Source of the DNA: Deltaproteobacteria bacterium
GTDB lineage: Bacteria; Myxococcota_A; UBA9160; SZUA-336
Direction of reading: 5' to 3'
Assembly (NCBI GenBank): GCA_030624945.1
Contig: JAUXJB010000124.1
Span: 1 to 5,467, forward strand
DNA length: 5,467 bases
In this document: in pieces, positions 1-4,799 of the stretch
Layout of the letters: each line of letters starts with the position of its first letter
Numbering within the stretch: position 1 is the first letter of the stretch
Notes under the pieces: generated by a model
Database searches by the model: none
What the model saw: the letters and a program-made list of their open reading frames with translations, nothing else
What the model was told of the DNA's origin: nothing
Position numbers and translations under genes: made by a program

Positions 1-368
1 ACCTGCTTCGAGGTGGTGTTCTCTCCCAGCTCACCAGTGATCACTCGGCGGTCGGAGAGATGATCGCGCAGCACGAGCTCTCCGAGGAGGAGGCCCGGAG
101 CCATCCCGGCCGCCACATCATCACGCGCGCACTCGGAGTCGTGGGTAAGGTCGAGGCAGACATCGGTTCGCTGCGCGTAGGGGAGGGGGACTCCCTGCTG
201 CTCTGTACGGACGGCATCAGTGCCCAGCTAGAGGACTGCACCATTCACGAGATTCTGTCGCGCTGGTGGCACGATCCCGCGAAGGCATCGACGAGCCTGG
301 TCGAGGCGGCGAACGCCAGCGGCGGGCGGGACAACGCCACCGCGCTCGTGGTCTATCTCGCCAGCTGA
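1..368 (+). CDS. PP2C-family Ser/Thr protein phosphatase, C-terminal part (5' end outside window)
   Basis: The open frame enters from the left edge (first full codon at 3) and ends with TGA at 366-368, giving 121 visible residues, roughly the last half of a bacterial PP2C (PPM/Stp/PrpC type). Family landmarks occur in the right order: QLTSDHS, then EEARSHPGRHIITRALG, then LLLCTDGIS (metal-site Asp), and finally GGRDNAT (metal-binding Asp/Asn) just before the end. The family consists of Mn/Mg-dependent cytosolic phosphatases that remove phosphate from Ser/Thr and often oppose Hanks-type kinases. No kinase or FHA gene is visible, so its partner is unknown. An ATG at 60 lies inside the conserved domain and is not a real start, because homology continues upstream of it. 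It converges on flgM. Family assignment is secure; the substrate is not known. Confidence 0.93.
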   Translation, partial: LLRGGVLSQLTSDHSAVGEMIAQHELSEEEARSHPGRHIITRALGVVGKVEADIGSLRVGEGDSLLLCTDGISAQLEDCTIHEILSRWWHDPAKASTSLVEAANASGGRDNATALVVYLAS

Positions 369-427
369 GCGGAGCTTTCCGACGGGTCGAGCCCATCTGG
401 TGAGATAGGCGGGCTGCAAGCTCCGCT
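368..427. terminator. Long inverted repeat just after the phosphatase stop; possible terminator
   Basis: AGCGGAGCTT (368-377) is perfectly complementary to AAGCTCCGCT (418-427), a 10-bp stem. The 40-nt interior can fold further: AGCCC (390-394) with GGGCT (411-415), and ATCT (395-398) with AGAT (403-406) around GGTG. It starts at the last base of the phosphatase stop codon, so it is well placed to end or protect that transcript's 3' end. There is no U-run after it, so a classic intrinsic terminator is not shown. Confidence 0.45.
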
Positions 428-438
428 GAAAGCGGAGC
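420..438. repeat. Compact 8-bp hairpin that competes with the preceding stem
   Basis: GCTCCGCT (420-427) pairs perfectly with AGCGGAGC (431-438) around a three-base GAA loop. The left arm is the same segment used by the larger stem from 368-377, so the two folds are mutually exclusive. The word AGCGGAGC occurs twice (368-375 and 431-438) flanking one complement. No U-run follows. It may simply strengthen 3'-end formation between convergent genes. Confidence 0.45.
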
Positions 439-470
439 GCGCAGCGAGGCGAAGCCGAGCGACGGTGCCG

Positions 471-492
471 CCGGCGCGGCCGTCCGCGCCGG
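471..492. terminator. GC-rich hairpin between convergent genes, likely 3'-end signal of flgM
   Basis: CCGGCGCGG (471-479) and CCGCGCCGG (484-492) form a perfect 9-bp, all-G/C stem with a four-base loop. It begins 7 nt beyond the flgM stop codon, where an intrinsic terminator is expected, and being symmetrical it could serve both strands. The flanks lack a proper T tract (only ATTTAG on the + side), so it may act as a pause/stability hairpin or need Rho. Confidence 0.5.
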
Positions 493-499
493 ATTTAGG

Positions 500-715
500 C
501 TAGTCGTCGAGGTTGGTGCGCCCGAGCATGTGCAGGGCGACCGAGTCCGGGTCGATATTGTAGGCGCCCAGCTCGATCCGCCGCTTCAGCTCGGCCAGGC
601 GCTCGCTGCGGGCCTCCTCGTCGGCGCAGTCCCGGAGGTAATCTGGCGAGTAGAGCGAGTCGAGCTCCGCGGCATCGTCCGTAGGCGACGGCTCGGCGGG
701 GGCTTTCTTCTCCAT
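500..715 (-). CDS. flgM: FlgM-family anti-sigma-28 factor (short form)
   Basis: The product is 71 aa. Its C-terminal half, RRIELGAYNIDPDSVALHML (about residues 45-64), matches the FlgM core pattern: a basic helix with LK..I..G.Y, then the VD...VA..ML helix. In the family this part wraps around FliA and blocks it until FlgM is exported through the completed hook-basal body. The N-terminal part is acidic, Ala/Pro-rich and probably disordered, as is usual for FlgM. Total length is below the usual 90-100 aa, the shortfall being in the N-terminal half used for secretion. The ATG at 715 is preceded by a strong AAGGAGAT ribosome-binding site (721-728). It lies 116 bp downstream of fliA on the same strand, the natural partner position, and has its own sigma-28-type promoter. 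Sequence identity alone is moderate; the context makes the call strong. Confidence 0.85.
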   Translation of the reverse strand: MEKKAPAEPSPTDDAAELDSLYSPDYLRDCADEEARSERLAELKRRIELGAYNIDPDSVALHMLGRTNLDD

Positions 716-743
716 CTCGGATCTCCTTGCCGGGTTCTATCAC

Positions 744-770
744 TTATCGGGAAGACCGCGAACATCTTTA
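744..770 (-). promoter_or_regulatory. Sigma-28 (FliA) promoter for flgM
   Basis: Read on the minus strand, TAAAGATG (770-763), an 11-nt spacer and CCCGATAA (751-744) match the FliA consensus TAAAGTTT-N11-GCCGATAA. Matches are 6 of 8 and 7 of 8, with exactly the canonical spacing. Transcription would start around 735-738, leaving a leader of about 20-25 nt that contains the flgM ribosome-binding site. It sits between fliA and flgM, so FliA would drive its own inhibitor. Recognition is by eye; no expression data. Confidence 0.85.
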
Positions 771-831
771 GCATCCTCGGTCGTCCGCGACATCTTTGCG
801 GCCCGAAATGCGCGAGGCGGAGGCGGAGTGC

Positions 832-1590
832 TCAGCTGTGAAGGAGGCTGCGAAGTTTCGAGCGCAGGCGGGCGACGGCCTTTGTGTGGATCTGGCAGAC
901 GCGTGACTCGGTGATCCCGAGGACCCCCCCGATCTCCTTCATGTTGAGATCCTCGTAGTAGTAGAGCGAGATGACGAGTCGTTCCTTCTCCGGCAGGATG
1001 CCGATGCATTCCGCGACCGCCTGTCGCATCTCGCGGGACTTCAGGGATGTGAACGGGTTCTCCGCCTTCACGTCCTCGAAGATGTCGCCATGCATGGGCT
1101 GATCGGCGCCGCCACTGGATCGCAGCTCGTCGAGGTTGACCATGGAGATCCCGCGAACCTGATTCAGCAGAAAGTGGAATTCGTCCAGATCAATGCCGAG
1201 CGAGCCGGCGACTTCTTGCTCGGTTGCCGAACGGCCCAGGCGCTGCTCGACTTCGGTGTATGCCTGTTCCAGCCGCCGGCTCTTCTGACGGATCGATCGC
1301 GGAACCCAGTCCAGAGACCGCAGCTGGTCCAAAATGGCGCCCTTGATGCGGAACTCCGCATAGGTCTTGAACTTGCAGTTCTTGTCGGGGTTGTACTTGT
1401 CGATTGCATCCATCAACCCGATCACTCCCGTGTTGTGGAGATCATCGAGGTCAATGTGGGACGGCAGGCGAATGGCGATGCGATTGACGATGTAGCGGAT
1501 CAGTGGCGCGTGCTGAAGGATGATCTGTTCCTTCAGATCGGCGGGAATCCTGCCGTGGTTTTCCCGTGCTTCGCGTAGAAGAGCCTCCAT
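832..1590 (-). CDS. fliA: Flagellar sigma factor FliA (sigma-28, RpoF/WhiG family)
   Basis: This 252-residue sigma-70-family factor directs RNA polymerase to late flagellar promoters. Region 2 (about residues 28-100) carries IRLPSHIDLDDLHNTGVIGL, the FKTYAEFRIKGAILDQLR segment and the FliA hallmark DWVPRSIRQKSRRLE. Region 3 contains the LGRSATEQEVA helix. Region 4 (about 195-250) ends with LPEKERLVISLYYYEDLNMKEIG and an ESRVCQIHTKAV recognition helix typical of FliA. There is no region 1.1, as expected, and length is normal. The open frame extends to a TTG at 1626, but ATG 1590 is chosen because GGAGG (1601-1597) sits 6 nt before it, whereas the TTG has no such site. A -24/-12 promoter lies upstream and flgM follows. 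Its usual neighbours flhF/flhG are not adjacent here. Confidence 0.96.
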   Translation of the reverse strand: MEALLREARENHGRIPADLKEQIILQHAPLIRYIVNRIAIRLPSHIDLDDLHNTGVIGLMDAIDKYNPDKNCKFKTYAEFRIKGAILDQLRSLDWVPRSIRQKSRRLEQAYTEVEQRLGRSATEQEVAGSLGIDLDEFHFLLNQVRGISMVNLDELRSSGGADQPMHGDIFEDVKAENPFTSLKSREMRQAVAECIGILPEKERLVISLYYYEDLNMKEIGGVLGITESRVCQIHTKAVARLRSKLRSLLHS

Positions 1591-1595
1591 CGCAA

Positions 1596-1603
1596 ACCTC
1601 CCT
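1596..1603 (-). promoter_or_regulatory. Ribosome-binding site that fixes the fliA start
   Basis: On the minus strand the bases before ATG 1590 read AGGGAGGT followed by six bases and the start codon. This near-ideal Shine-Dalgarno falls inside the longer reading frame that would begin at TTG 1626, arguing that the shorter 252-aa product is the real one. Confidence 0.75.
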
Positions 1604-1656
1604 ACTCCGTGGGTGATCCGGGCCAAGTCCAGCTTCCGTGTGGAGTTCGGGAGATG

Positions 1657-1672
1657 TGCAAGTCAAGTGCCG
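1657..1672 (-). promoter_or_regulatory. Sigma-54 (-24/-12) promoter for fliA
   Basis: On the minus strand CGGCAC (1672-1667), a five-base TTGAC spacer and TTGCA (1661-1657) match the RpoN consensus TGGCAC-N5-TTGCA at all but the first base, with the mandatory 10 bases between GG and GC. Start of transcription would be near 1646, giving a leader of about 55 nt before ATG 1590. Such promoters need an ATP-driven activator, and two candidates are encoded immediately beyond this region. In other bacteria, e.g. Vibrio and Pseudomonas, parts of the flagellar hierarchy depend on sigma-54 in this way. Confidence 0.8.
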
Positions 1673-1803
1673 TGGAGGTGCAGCACTCGCGTGGGAGACC
1701 ATTCGTACCTGCGCAGCAGCGCGTGCGAAGTGGTCGCAGCATCGGCAGAACGCGCGCTGGCTTGCGCATCCGCGAAATCGTGCGAGAGGGGGAACGGGGA
1801 AGC

Positions 1804-1834
1804 GCCGGAAGTCAGATCCTTGACAGTTTCCGGC
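1804..1834. repeat. Interrupted inverted repeat downstream of the response regulator and upstream of fliA
   Basis: GCCGGAA (1804-1810) pairs with TTCCGGC (1828-1834), and inside it GTCA (1811-1814) pairs with TGAC (1821-1824), leaving a three-base bulge and a six-base loop. It begins about 65 nt after the response regulator's stop on the minus strand, so it may be that gene's 3'-end hairpin. No T tract follows. Alternatively it is a distant upstream activator site, roughly 160 bp from the fliA -24 element. Confidence 0.4.
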
Positions 1835-1899
1835 CGTGGGGTGTTACGGAACCGTCATTCCAGTCCGCATTCGTGCTCGACCGGCAGAGGGGTCGCAGC

Positions 1900-3282
1900 T
1901 TAGAGGGCGGGTGGCTTGATAAGGCCTTTCGAGCGAATCTTCTCGACCAACGTCGTGCGCTTGAGCGCAAGCAATTTGGCCGCCCGGTTCTTGTTCCAGC
2001 CGGTCGTCTCGAGCGACTGAAGAATCAAGTCGGTCTCGTAAGCATCAACGAGCCCCGCGAAATCGATGCCGTCGGGGGGAATCTGGATCGACGGCTGGTT
2101 CTCGGTTTCGCCGATAACCTCCGGCGGCAACTCGTCTTCTGTGATCCAGCCTTCCCGGCGCATGATGGAGAGGCGTTCGATCAGACACTCGAGCTCGCGT
2201 ACGTTTCCAGGCCAGTCGTAGTGTGCGAGACGCTTTGCGGTGGGAGGCTCGATCCCTTTCAGCTCCGGGTACTTGCGCCGCTGCTGCTTCAGGAAGTGCT
2301 CCACCAGCAGAGGGATGTCGTCGCGGCGGTCGCGGAGCGGAGGTACGTGGATCGGGACGACGTTCAGCCGGAAGTACAGGTCGGACCGGAATCTCTTTTC
2401 CTTGATCAGCTCCTGCAGGTTCTGATTGGTCGCAGCGATGATCCGAACGTCCGCGTGAAGGGTTTTGGACGAGCCGACAGGATCGTACTCCAGCTGTTGG
2501 ATGACGCGGAGCAACTTGATCTGCAGCGATGGGCTCATGTCGCCGATCTCATCCAGGAACAGCGTTCCGCCCTCGGCCAAGCTGAAGCGCCCTTCCCGAT
2601 CTCGAATGGCGCCGGTGAAAGCTCCCCTCACGTGTCCGAAGAGCTCGCTCTCCAGCAGCTCCTCGGGAACCGCACCGCAGTTGATGGCCACAAATGGATG
2701 TTCTGCGCGCGGACTCTTGTAGTGAATGGCTCTCGCTACGAGCTCTTTGCCGACGCCGCTCTCGCCGAGGATCAGAACGCGTGCCTCGGTCGGCGCGACC
2801 TTGCTGACGGTGTCGAGCATGGTGTGCATCACGGCACTTTCGCCGATGATGCTGGCCGGTCCGTATTTCACCTCGAGCTGACGCTGCAGCTGGCGGTTCG
2901 AGTCCTTGAGGTGGCGGAATTCGAGCGCCTTGTCGACCAGCAGCCCAAAGCTCGATATCCGGTCGTAGTCCTTGTCGATGAACCAGAAGGCGCCGTGTTC
3001 GAGTGCTTCGATGGAGCGGTCGGTCGTGCCGAAGCCCGTTATCACGATTGAGAGAAGTTCGGGATCAATCTGCCGGGCGCGCTCGATGAGGGCGATTCCG
3101 TCCATGCCGGGCATCTTGAGATCGGTGAGCACCAGATCGAACGACTGGTCCTGCAGGCGTTGCAGGGCGTTCTGCGGATCTCCCAGCGAGACGACTTCGT
3201 GCCCTTGCGCGTCCAGGTATCGCGTCAACGCCTCGCGGAAAAGCGCGTCGTCGTCAACGATCAGGATCGAACCACGGACCAT
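1900..3282 (-). CDS. Sigma-54-dependent response regulator with FleQ/FlrA-like DNA-binding domain (flagellar regulator candidate)
   Basis: The 460-aa product has three parts. The receiver (about 1-120) has the acidic D10-D12 cluster, phospho-acceptor D54 ([11 protein letters not shown]), T82 and K104: a complete phosphorylation pocket. The AAA+ domain (about 140-380) has Walker A GESGVGKE at 173, the sigma-54-contacting GAFTGA loop at 220-225, Walker B TLFLDE at 240 and WPGNVREL near its end. The Fis-type helix-turn-helix (about 430-454) contains [18 protein letters not shown]. The RTTLVEK signature is typical of FleQ/FlrA flagellar master activators, but those usually have a degenerate receiver, whereas this one looks phosphorylatable like FleR/FlrC/FlgR. 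It probably activates RNA polymerase-sigma-54 at flagellar promoters, plausibly fliA next door. ATG 3282 ([12 protein letters not shown]) is preferred over ATG 3297: a G-rich Shine-Dalgarno-like run precedes it and the predicted transcript start would leave ATG 3297 almost no leader. No kinase gene is nearby. Confidence 0.9.
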   Translation of the reverse strand: MVRGSILIVDDDALFREALTRYLDAQGHEVVSLGDPQNALQRLQDQSFDLVLTDLKMPGMDGIALIERARQIDPELLSIVITGFGTTDRSIEALEHGAFWFIDKDYDRISSFGLLVDKALEFRHLKDSNRQLQRQLEVKYGPASIIGESAVMHTMLDTVSKVAPTEARVLILGESGVGKELVARAIHYKSPRAEHPFVAINCGAVPEELLESELFGHVRGAFTGAIRDREGRFSLAEGGTLFLDEIGDMSPSLQIKLLRVIQQLEYDPVGSSKTLHADVRIIAATNQNLQELIKEKRFRSDLYFRLNVVPIHVPPLRDRRDDIPLLVEHFLKQQRRKYPELKGIEPPTAKRLAHYDWPGNVRELECLIERLSIMRREGWITEDELPPEVIGETENQPSIQIPPDGIDFAGLVDAYETDLILQSLETTGWNKNRAAKLLALKRTTLVEKIRSKGLIKPPAL

Positions 3283-3308
3283 GGGTTCCCCCCCCATAAG
3301 CCGGTTCG

Positions 3309-3337
3309 AATGTAGGCTAGGTGAGCCGGACGCTCAA
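3309..3337 (-). promoter_or_regulatory. Candidate sigma-70-type promoter for the minus-strand response regulator
   Basis: On the minus strand TTGAGC (3337-3332), exactly 17 bases, then TACATT (3314-3309) resemble the housekeeping -35/-10 elements with 4 of 6 matches each. Transcription would begin near 3302, about 20 nt before ATG 3282 and only some 5 nt before ATG 3297, which favours the shorter protein. It falls in the short gap between the divergent regulators. Such matches arise by chance fairly often. Confidence 0.4.
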
Positions 3338-3369
3338 GCCTGGCCGCCGGTCCTCCGATCACGCCCGCG

Positions 3370-4728
3370 ATGGATGGCGACGAGACGGACGCATCGAACT
3401 CCGCAGCGCCCGGCCCGGCGAAGATTCTCCTGGTGGATGCGGAGCCGCGAGTGACGGAGCGCCTGCGGCGACAGATCGAGCGCGAGGGACTGGAGGGGCT
3501 CGAGGCTTCGGATCTCCAGACGCTTCGCGAACAGCTGGCCTACCAGCCCGAGGTGGTGTTTCTCGATCTGGAGCTGGAGCAATCGTCGGGGCTGGAGTTG
3601 ATCGGTGAGATACGGACCCGCTCTCCCGGATCCGAGATCGTCGTCATGACGCCCTTTGCTTCGATTGACTCCGATGTGGCGTGTGCGGGCGTGCGAGATT
3701 TCGTCGAAAAGCCGCTCGCGGATCCCGAGGAGGTCGTCCGAGCCACGCGTAGAGCGCTCGAACGCCGCCGGCTCCGTGTGGCAGGGGAGGACGGATTGGC
3801 CAGAATCGTGGCCCGATCGCCCAAAATGAAGGGGGTGCTGGGTCTGATTCGCGATCTCTCCCACAACGAGAGCAACGTCCTCATCGAGGCCGAAAGCGGG
3901 ACGGGGAAGGAGCTGGTGGCGCGGGCTATCCACGACACGTCCCCCCGCAGAACCGGGCCCTTTATCCCGGTCGACTGCGGCGCGCTCCCGGAGGGACTGG
4001 TGGAGAGCGAATTGTTCGGGTACGAGGTGGGTGCGTTCACGGGCGCAGATCGCCCTGCCCCCGGGCTTTTCCGGAGCGCGAACGGCGGGACGCTCTTTCT
4101 CGATGAGATCGGGGAGCTCCCCCTGTCGCTGCAATCCAAGCTGTTGCGAGCGATCCAGGCGCGTGAAGTCCGCCCACTGGGCACGACATTACCGGTCCCC
4201 ATTGACGTTCGGATCGTCGCCGCCACGAACCGCGACCTGACAAGCGAGGTCCGCGAGGGGCGCTTTCGTCCCGATCTGTTCTACCGATTGCGGGTCGTCT
4301 CCATCCGCCTGCCGGCGCTGCGAGAGCGCCCCGAGGACATTCCGCTGCTGGCGGAGTACTTCGTGGCCCGGGCGGCCAAGGGAAGCGGTCGCATAAAGGG
4401 CATCGAGGCCGACGCGCTCGAGAAGCTTCTCTCCTGCCGCTGGGAAGGCAACGTCCGGGAGCTCGAGAACGCCATCGAGGCCGCCGTCGCGCTGGCGCGG
4501 GGTCCACGCATCGGGGCAGACGACTTGTGTCTCGGAGAAACCTGCTCGCCTCTAGCGCCCGCGCCGGAGGGCATCCCGCTCTCGCTTGCGAGCTACGAAT
4601 GCGCGTGTCTGGAGGAAGCGCTGCGCCGCGTCGACGGGGACATTCGTGCCGCGGCCCGCCTGCTCGGAGTCGGTCGAAGCACCCTCTACCGCAAGCTCGC
4701 CAAGCACGGTCTCAAGCGCCCGACCTAG
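3370..4728 (+). CDS. Sigma-54-dependent response regulator (NtrC family) with altered receiver and Walker A
   Basis: The 452-aa product has the same receiver/AAA+/helix-turn-helix layout as its divergent neighbour but is only distantly similar, so not a recent duplicate. The receiver (about 17-135) keeps D66 (VVFLDLELE), T94 and K114-P115, but the acidic pair is D23-A24 instead of Asp-Asp and the usual MPxxDG turn after the acceptor is EQSSG. The AAA+ domain has AESGTGKE at 174 (Ala replacing the first Walker A Gly), an intact GAFTGA at 221-226, Walker B TLFLDE at 241 and WEGNVREL in place of WPGNVREL. The Fis-type recognition domain (424-448) reads RAAARLLGVGRSTLYRKL. It should be able to contact sigma-54; whether phosphorylation controls it is uncertain. 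ATG 3370 is the only ATG or GTG in frame between the upstream stop (3322) and the conserved receiver, though no good ribosome-binding site precedes it. Its target genes are unknown; flagellar genes are plausible from context. Confidence 0.92.
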   Translation: MDGDETDASNSAAPGPAKILLVDAEPRVTERLRRQIEREGLEGLEASDLQTLREQLAYQPEVVFLDLELEQSSGLELIGEIRTRSPGSEIVVMTPFASIDSDVACAGVRDFVEKPLADPEEVVRATRRALERRRLRVAGEDGLARIVARSPKMKGVLGLIRDLSHNESNVLIEAESGTGKELVARAIHDTSPRRTGPFIPVDCGALPEGLVESELFGYEVGAFTGADRPAPGLFRSANGGTLFLDEIGELPLSLQSKLLRAIQAREVRPLGTTLPVPIDVRIVAATNRDLTSEVREGRFRPDLFYRLRVVSIRLPALRERPEDIPLLAEYFVARAAKGSGRIKGIEADALEKLLSCRWEGNVRELENAIEAAVALARGPRIGADDLCLGETCSPLAPAPEGIPLSLASYECACLEEALRRVDGDIRAAARLLGVGRSTLYRKLAKHGLKRPT

Positions 4729-4799
4729 TGTCCTGTTCCGGGAGTGCACTCGCATTCTCGGCGGCCGATGCATCCGCGCTCGCGGCGTTGCGCCCGCTC
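4729..4799. other. Convergent intergenic gap without a clear terminator
   Basis: Seventy-one bases separate the converging stop codons of the second response regulator and the methyltransferase. It contains a perfect 10-bp palindrome GAGTGCACTC (4742-4751), which has no loop and so is not a good hairpin, and GATGCATC a little further on. Neither a stem-loop plus T tract nor a small gene is seen. Confidence 0.55.

Larger units (their letters stand above)
1591..1899 (-). other. 309-bp non-coding region between the response regulator and fliA
   Basis: No reading frame here resembles a protein. Frames that cross it on + are antisense extensions over the neighbouring genes. It contains the fliA ribosome-binding site and -24/-12 promoter near the fliA end, and an interrupted inverted repeat at 1804-1834. 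The stretch between about 1680 and 1800 has only weak, imperfect symmetries, although its position 30-150 bp upstream of the -24 element is where a sigma-54 activator would be expected to bind. Confidence 0.7.

Noticed and set aside
1591..1626. TTG start at 1626 giving a 264-aa FliA
   Set aside because: The extra 12 residues cover the strong Shine-Dalgarno before ATG 1590, match nothing typical of FliA, and no ribosome-binding site precedes the TTG.
1820..1847. TTGACA on the + strand followed 16 bases later by TGTTAC, sigma-70-like
   Set aside because: It points into DNA where only the minus strand is coding, the -10 matches poorly, and the TTGACA is part of an inverted repeat.
2110..2117. 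GCCGATAA, a perfect sigma-28 -10 box, on the + strand inside the response regulator gene
   Set aside because: The -35 position 11 bases upstream (ACGGCTGG) does not match, and no gene follows on that strand. Chance occurrence.
1609..3051. A long + strand reading frame (480 codons) opposite the minus-strand response regulator
   Set aside because: It mirrors the receiver/AAA+ gene in GC-rich DNA. Its translation has no recognisable domain, whereas the minus strand gives a complete regulator with all motifs.
3334..4134. A 266-codon minus-strand frame opposite the second response regulator
   Set aside because: It is antisense to a gene with intact receiver and AAA+ motifs. The translation has no family features.
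4742..4751. Perfect palindrome GAGTGCACTC after the second regulator
   Set aside because: It has no loop and no T tract, so it is not a terminator. A 10-bp palindrome alone is expected by chance often enough.
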